Positions 59,798 through 64,000 of a DNA stretch of 64,000 nucleotides are shown here, in pieces. This DNA is from Liolophura sinensis. Lineage: Eukaryota; Mollusca; Polyplacophora; Chitonida; Chitonidae. A program made the translations under genes and the position numbers. The stretch is from NCBI RefSeq assembly GCF_032854445.1, contig NC_088295.1:91689805-91753804 (forward strand), in the 5' to 3' direction. The number at the start of each line of letters is the position of its first letter. Positions within the stretch are counted from its first letter, which is position 1. The notes below the pieces were generated by a model. That model saw only the letters and a list, made by a program, of their open reading frames with translations. It did not search any database and had not been told where the DNA came from.

Positions 59798-60253
59798 ATG
59801 GAAAGCCCAGGGCTGGCGGTCGACAAAAACCGTACGCTGGTATCAGTTCTCACCACAGATAACCGAAATAAGTCTTCGACATTTTCATCCAAGAACATGA
59901 GTCTTCGCTTATCACCTCGTGTAAGGTTGGATTTTGAGTTTGAAATTCGAAGAACTCGACCAACGAGCACACCACCGTTAGCCGGCTACGATGGTCACAT
60001 TCCTAGCCGTGGGGTGGATGCCAGGCGTGCGGCTCAGGCTGGGTGGGTGGATGATGACCTCTCCTCCGCCCAGGGGACGCACAGTGAAAGCCCCGACGAT
60101 ACGGCGACGTCCCCTCACAGTTTTCCCCGGGATACTATCTTTGGCGGTGTAATATTATCACGTGGAGAAAGGTGTGATCGGCAGAATATGACGCCCACCA
60201 TAGGCCTTATCCCCAGGGGGGACATCAACCATCATTTCATGTCCCGGACAGAG
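59798..60253 (+). CDS. Candidate first coding exon of an unrecognised divergent gene
   Basis: An ATG-initiated open frame of 152 codons beginning MESPGLAVDKNRTLVSVL ends exactly in phase at GAG followed by GTAGGC, a plausible donor. Composition is balanced (charged, Ser/Thr/Pro-rich; segments such as RLDFEFEIRRTRP and FPRDTIFGGVILSRGE), unlike the repeat-derived frames around it. Two GT donors upstream on the same strand (59448, GTAAGT; 59675, GTGAGT) could end 5'UTR exons. I do not recognise the protein, and no second exon was found in the window. Confidence 0.4.
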
Positions 60254-61685
60254 GTAGGCAATCTTAATTGTTGTCACATATGTTTGTTCTTGATGCACAA
60301 AACTATGTACAGTTAAAACATTGGGGTAAAATAATGGGTTAATGGCGTTACATTCGGAAAAGAAATGGCATGACTTAGCCAAGCCAATGTTAAGTGTGCC
60401 TATAGCTCTGGCGGATTAAAGAAAGCTGCCCAGGGTTATTCCAAGTCTTACATTAATTTTAATCGCTCAAATGAATTATCTGGATTTAAATTCGCAGTTT
60501 TTCAATCGAATATCTTAGTCCTATAGATTGCAAAACAATTTCACAGATACTTTTTTTTTATATAATCATACACACCGGAACATTCCTTGTTGAGCAACTG
60601 TTCATGTATACAGTTGATAGCCTGATTAAGATAATTATATACATGTATCATTTTTTTTAATTACTTGAAATGACTGTTTCCTATTTTACAAACTGCCTTC
60701 ATGATACACACTCCGTGAACTGACACAAACAAAAATATTCATCTTTTGTGGTATACCGGTACATGTACAGAGACTTTAAAAACATAGGTCTAACCATTGC
60801 TTTATAATGAATCCTTGGGCCCAATCGGAATAAGACAGATGTACAATATCGATATGAATGTATATGACGAAGAAGCAAGATTTAACCGGCACGCATTCTC
60901 TCCTTGGTAATTAGGGCGTTGCTGCAATAATTAATGATTCACTATAACGTTTTCTTTACAGTACCCTCTTCAAAGGTCTATTGTTACAATGCCTAAATAT
61001 AACCAGATAAGAGTTTACCATACCACATACGTAAAACTTCCGTGCATACATGCACATAAAAAAGACAAAGCGACTGGCAGCGTGGGATTTTTGTGGCGTG
61101 TGTATATTTGTATACGTGCATTAAGGGACAGTGAACATTTCGTTTACCAGCTAATATTATATTAATGTAGGAATGTTGGCAAAGACAAAGAGGAATTTCC
61201 GATTGAGAAAGTTATTGTTCGTGCACGGATACAATTTCTTTCTGTATATGACTGCTATATAAATGGTGCGTATGCACACGCACCGTGTTTTTGCCGACCT
61301 CTGTACACGTGTGACACCATCGCTGACGCATGGTACACTGTGTACATGTATATACCTGTAGTTCAGGTGTCACGGTGTGAATTCATATATAACACACAGG
61401 GCACCCTGTACCCTCAGGATAGGCGGAGATTATTCGTGCTTATATAGGACTTACTAACACCTGTCGGGATTATCACGTGATCAAGTCGGCATGCATTTCT
61501 ACCATTGTGCCATTGTCAGCACTTTCCCCTAATTGTTAACAAAACCAACAGAGCGAGTAACAACTCCTGACGCTTAGTACGGCAGCTTATAGACAGGACA
61601 AATAGCATAGGAAATTCAGCCAACAAATATCCACTAAGAGGATGTCATACATTACGCTTACAAAAACCTCTTCGGCACTAGACAT
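60254..61685. other. Stretch without recognised genes
   Basis: Possible intron of the plus-strand candidate. No domain, array or clear mobile element seen. Confidence 0.5.
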
Positions 61686-61689
61686 ATCG

Positions 61690-62930
61690 CCCATTCTTAT
61701 TTGCTCCAGCTAGTTACAAAATATTTCTCATGTACGATACCTTCTGACATATGCCGCGTCCTCACACCTATTGCTCCATCTAGTCACAACCTACTTCTCA
61801 TGCCCGACATCTTCTGACATTTGCCGCATCCCCACACTTATTGCTCCAGCTGGTCACAACATACTGTACATGTCCGACACCGTCTGACATTTGTCACATC
61901 CCCACACCTATTGCTGCAGCTGGTCACAACCTACTACTCATGTCTGACACCTTTTGACATTTGGGGTATTCCCTCTGACATTTGTGGTTTCCTCACACTT
62001 ATTGCTCCAGCTACAGTCAAAACATACTGGTCATGTCCGACACCTTCTGGCGTTCGCCGCATCCCCACACCTATTGCTGCAGCTGGTCACAACCTACTAC
62101 TCATGTCTGACACCTTTTGACATTTGGGGTATTCCCTCTGACATTTGCTGCTTCCTCACACCTATTGCTGCAGCTAGACACAACATACTGCTCATGTCCG
62201 ACACCATCAGACATTTGCCGTATCCCTACACCTATTGGTCAAGGGAATCACAACATACTTATCGTGTCCGATACCTTCTAACATTTGGCGCATCCCTACA
62301 CTTATTGCGCCAGCTGGTCAGAACATACTTATCATGTCCGCAACCTTCTGACATTTGCCGCATCCCTACACCTATTGGTCAAGGGAATCACAACATACTT
62401 ATCGTGTCCGATACCTTCTAACATTTGGCGCATCCCTACACTTATTGCGCCAGCTGGTCAGAACATACTTATCATGTCCGCGACCTTCTGACATTTGCTG
62501 CATCCCCAAATCTATTGCTCCAGCTGGTCACAACCTACTTTTCTTGTCCGATACCTTCTGACATTTGCCGCATCCCTACACCTATTGCTCCAGTTAGTCA
62601 CAACATAATTCTTATGTCCAATACCCTCTAACATTTACCGCTTTCTTCTATCTATTGCTTCTGTATAGGCCAAGCCTTCCCATGCAGTTCGACACCTTTT
62701 CACTAATGCCACTTCTTCACAGTTATTGCCCCTGGTATAGGCGCAAGTAAGCATTTATATAAGCTATTGTTCGTGTCCGACTCCTTCTGACATTTGCTGC
62801 TTTCCCACTCTTATTGCTCCAGCTAGTCAGAACATCCTCCTCGTGTGCGGCACCTTCTGACATTTGCTGCTTCCCCACACCTATATCTCCAGCCAGTCAC
62901 AGCCTATTTCTCAAGCCCGATACCTTCTGA
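61690..62930. repeat. 70-bp minisatellite
   Basis: About 15 units of the type ACCTTCTGACATTTGCCGCA, TCCCTACACCTATTGCTCCA and GCTGGTCACAACATACTTAT. Two adjacent units around 62215-62500 are near-identical pairs. Units diverge beyond 62600. Confidence 0.9.
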
Positions 62931-63159
62931 TCTCTGTTTTCCATACTGTTATTGTTCCAAGAGGCCACAGTTAACGGTTGTTGCCTTGTATCCTTGGTGG
63001 CCATTGCATGCCTTCCGGTTTTTTACTGCACCACGGGGCACAATTCTCCATTTCTACAAAATCACCCAGTAGTTGCTGCATATCTTCCGGCCACTTATTG
63101 ACCCATGGAGTTGGCCACAACTAAACAGCTTCATATTCACATTTGTGGTCACCATCAGT

Positions 63160-64000
63160 TTGCTCTGTTTGGTTACAAACTATAGCTTCTTCTCCAGTTG
63201 CTTTACGTTCACCTTGTAGATGCTATCTTCCTGTCACTTATTGCAGCATGTTGCCACAGGCTAATTCTCCAGTTGCTTTACGTTCACCTTGTAGATGCTA
63301 TCTTTCTGTCACTTATTGCGCCATGTTGCCACTGGCTAATTCTCCAGTTGCTTTACTTTCACCTTGTAGGTGCTATCTTTCTGTCACTTATTGTGCCATG
63401 TTGCCACAGGCTAATTCTCCAGTTGCTTTACGTTCACCTTGTAGATGCTATCTTTCTGTCACTTATTGCGCCATGTGGCCACAGGCTAATTCTCCAGCTG
63501 CTTTACGTTCACCTTGTAGATGCTGTCTTCCTGTCACTTATTGCGCCATGTTGCCACAGGTTCTTCTCCGGTTGCTTTACGTTCACCTTGTAGATGCTAT
63601 CTTTCTGTCACTTATTGCACCATGTTGCACAAGCTAATTCTCCAATTGCTTTACGTTCACCTTGAATATGCTATCTTCCTATCACTTATTGCACCATGTT
63701 GCACAAGCTAATTCTCCAGTTGCTTTACGTTCACCTTGTAGATGCTATCTTCCTGTCACTTATTGCGCCATGTTGCCACTGGCTAATTCTCCAGTTGCTT
63801 TACCTTCACCTTGTAGATGCTATCTTCCTGTCACTTATTGCACCATGTTGCCACTGGCTAATTCTCCAGTTGCTTTACGTTAACCTTGTAGATGCTGTCT
63901 TCCTGTCACTTATTGCGCCATGTTGCCACTAACTAATTCTCCAGTTGCTTTACGTTCACCTTGTAGATGCTATCTTTCTGTCACTTATTGCGCCATGTTG
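63160..64000. repeat. 75-bp minisatellite, cut by the window end
   Basis: About 11 units of TCTCCAGTTGCTTTACGTTC, ACCTTGTAGATGCTATCTTT and CTGTCACTTATTGCGCCATG. Some units lack part of the GCCACAGGCTAAT end. It shares ACTTATTGCGCCA with the 70-bp array, suggesting relatedness. Confidence 0.93.

Overview
The window is animal nuclear DNA, most likely from a lophotrochozoan and probably a mollusc. Genes are split by GT-AG introns, and tRNA-derived SINE-like elements of a kind I associate with bivalve and gastropod genomes are scattered through it. TGTACATG-rich minisatellites are very abundant. No bacterial, viral or organellar genes were seen. The species call is an inference.

One giant gene dominates: a minus-strand trithorax-group histone H3K4 methyltransferase, the single invertebrate KMT2A/KMT2B (MLL1/2, Drosophila trx) type. 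I could trace 34 coding exons from the ATG at 58248 to the TAA at 6086-6088. Every splice junction keeps phase, giving a model protein of 4904 residues if one extra base near 52505 is discounted. Domain order is: N-terminal menin-binding-like motif, LEDGF-binding-like FxGF motif, AT-hooks, nuclear-receptor-type C4 zinc finger (present in Drosophila TRX, absent from vertebrate MLL), a conserved basic motif before the CXXC, CXXC finger, PHD1-3, a bromodomain with a long insertion, extended PHD, FYRN, a 7.4-kb exon with more AT-hooks and a C2HC finger, FYRC, a Win-like motif, SET and post-SET.

Layout: 1-6085 holds minisatellites and the 3' flank/3'UTR; 6086-21267 the SET, Win and FYRC exons, separated by huge repeat-filled introns (a 5.5-kb, 60-bp satellite at 9.5-15 kb); 21268-25619 two more arrays around exon 26; 25620-32998 the giant exon; 33210-37839 FYRN, ePHD and the end of the bromodomain; 39011-47763 bromodomain and PHD1-3; 48093-58248 CXXC, receptor-type finger and N-terminus; 58249-64000 promoter, one unrecognised plus-strand candidate exon (59798-60253) and two arrays reaching the window end.

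The most unusual feature is that several tandem arrays are built from the gene's own splice junctions. One array carries about 14 copies of the 3' end of the SET exon encoding RFINHSCE plus its donor. A second carries 10 copies of the ePHD exon end plus donor. A third carries dozens of 19-bp copies of the PHD1-exon acceptor. A fourth array, in intron 26 upstream of the last FYRC and SET exons, repeats AATAAA followed by GU-rich sequence about two dozen times on the sense strand. Together they could supply decoy splice and polyadenylation sites that decide whether the transcript reaches the catalytic domain. That last step is inference.
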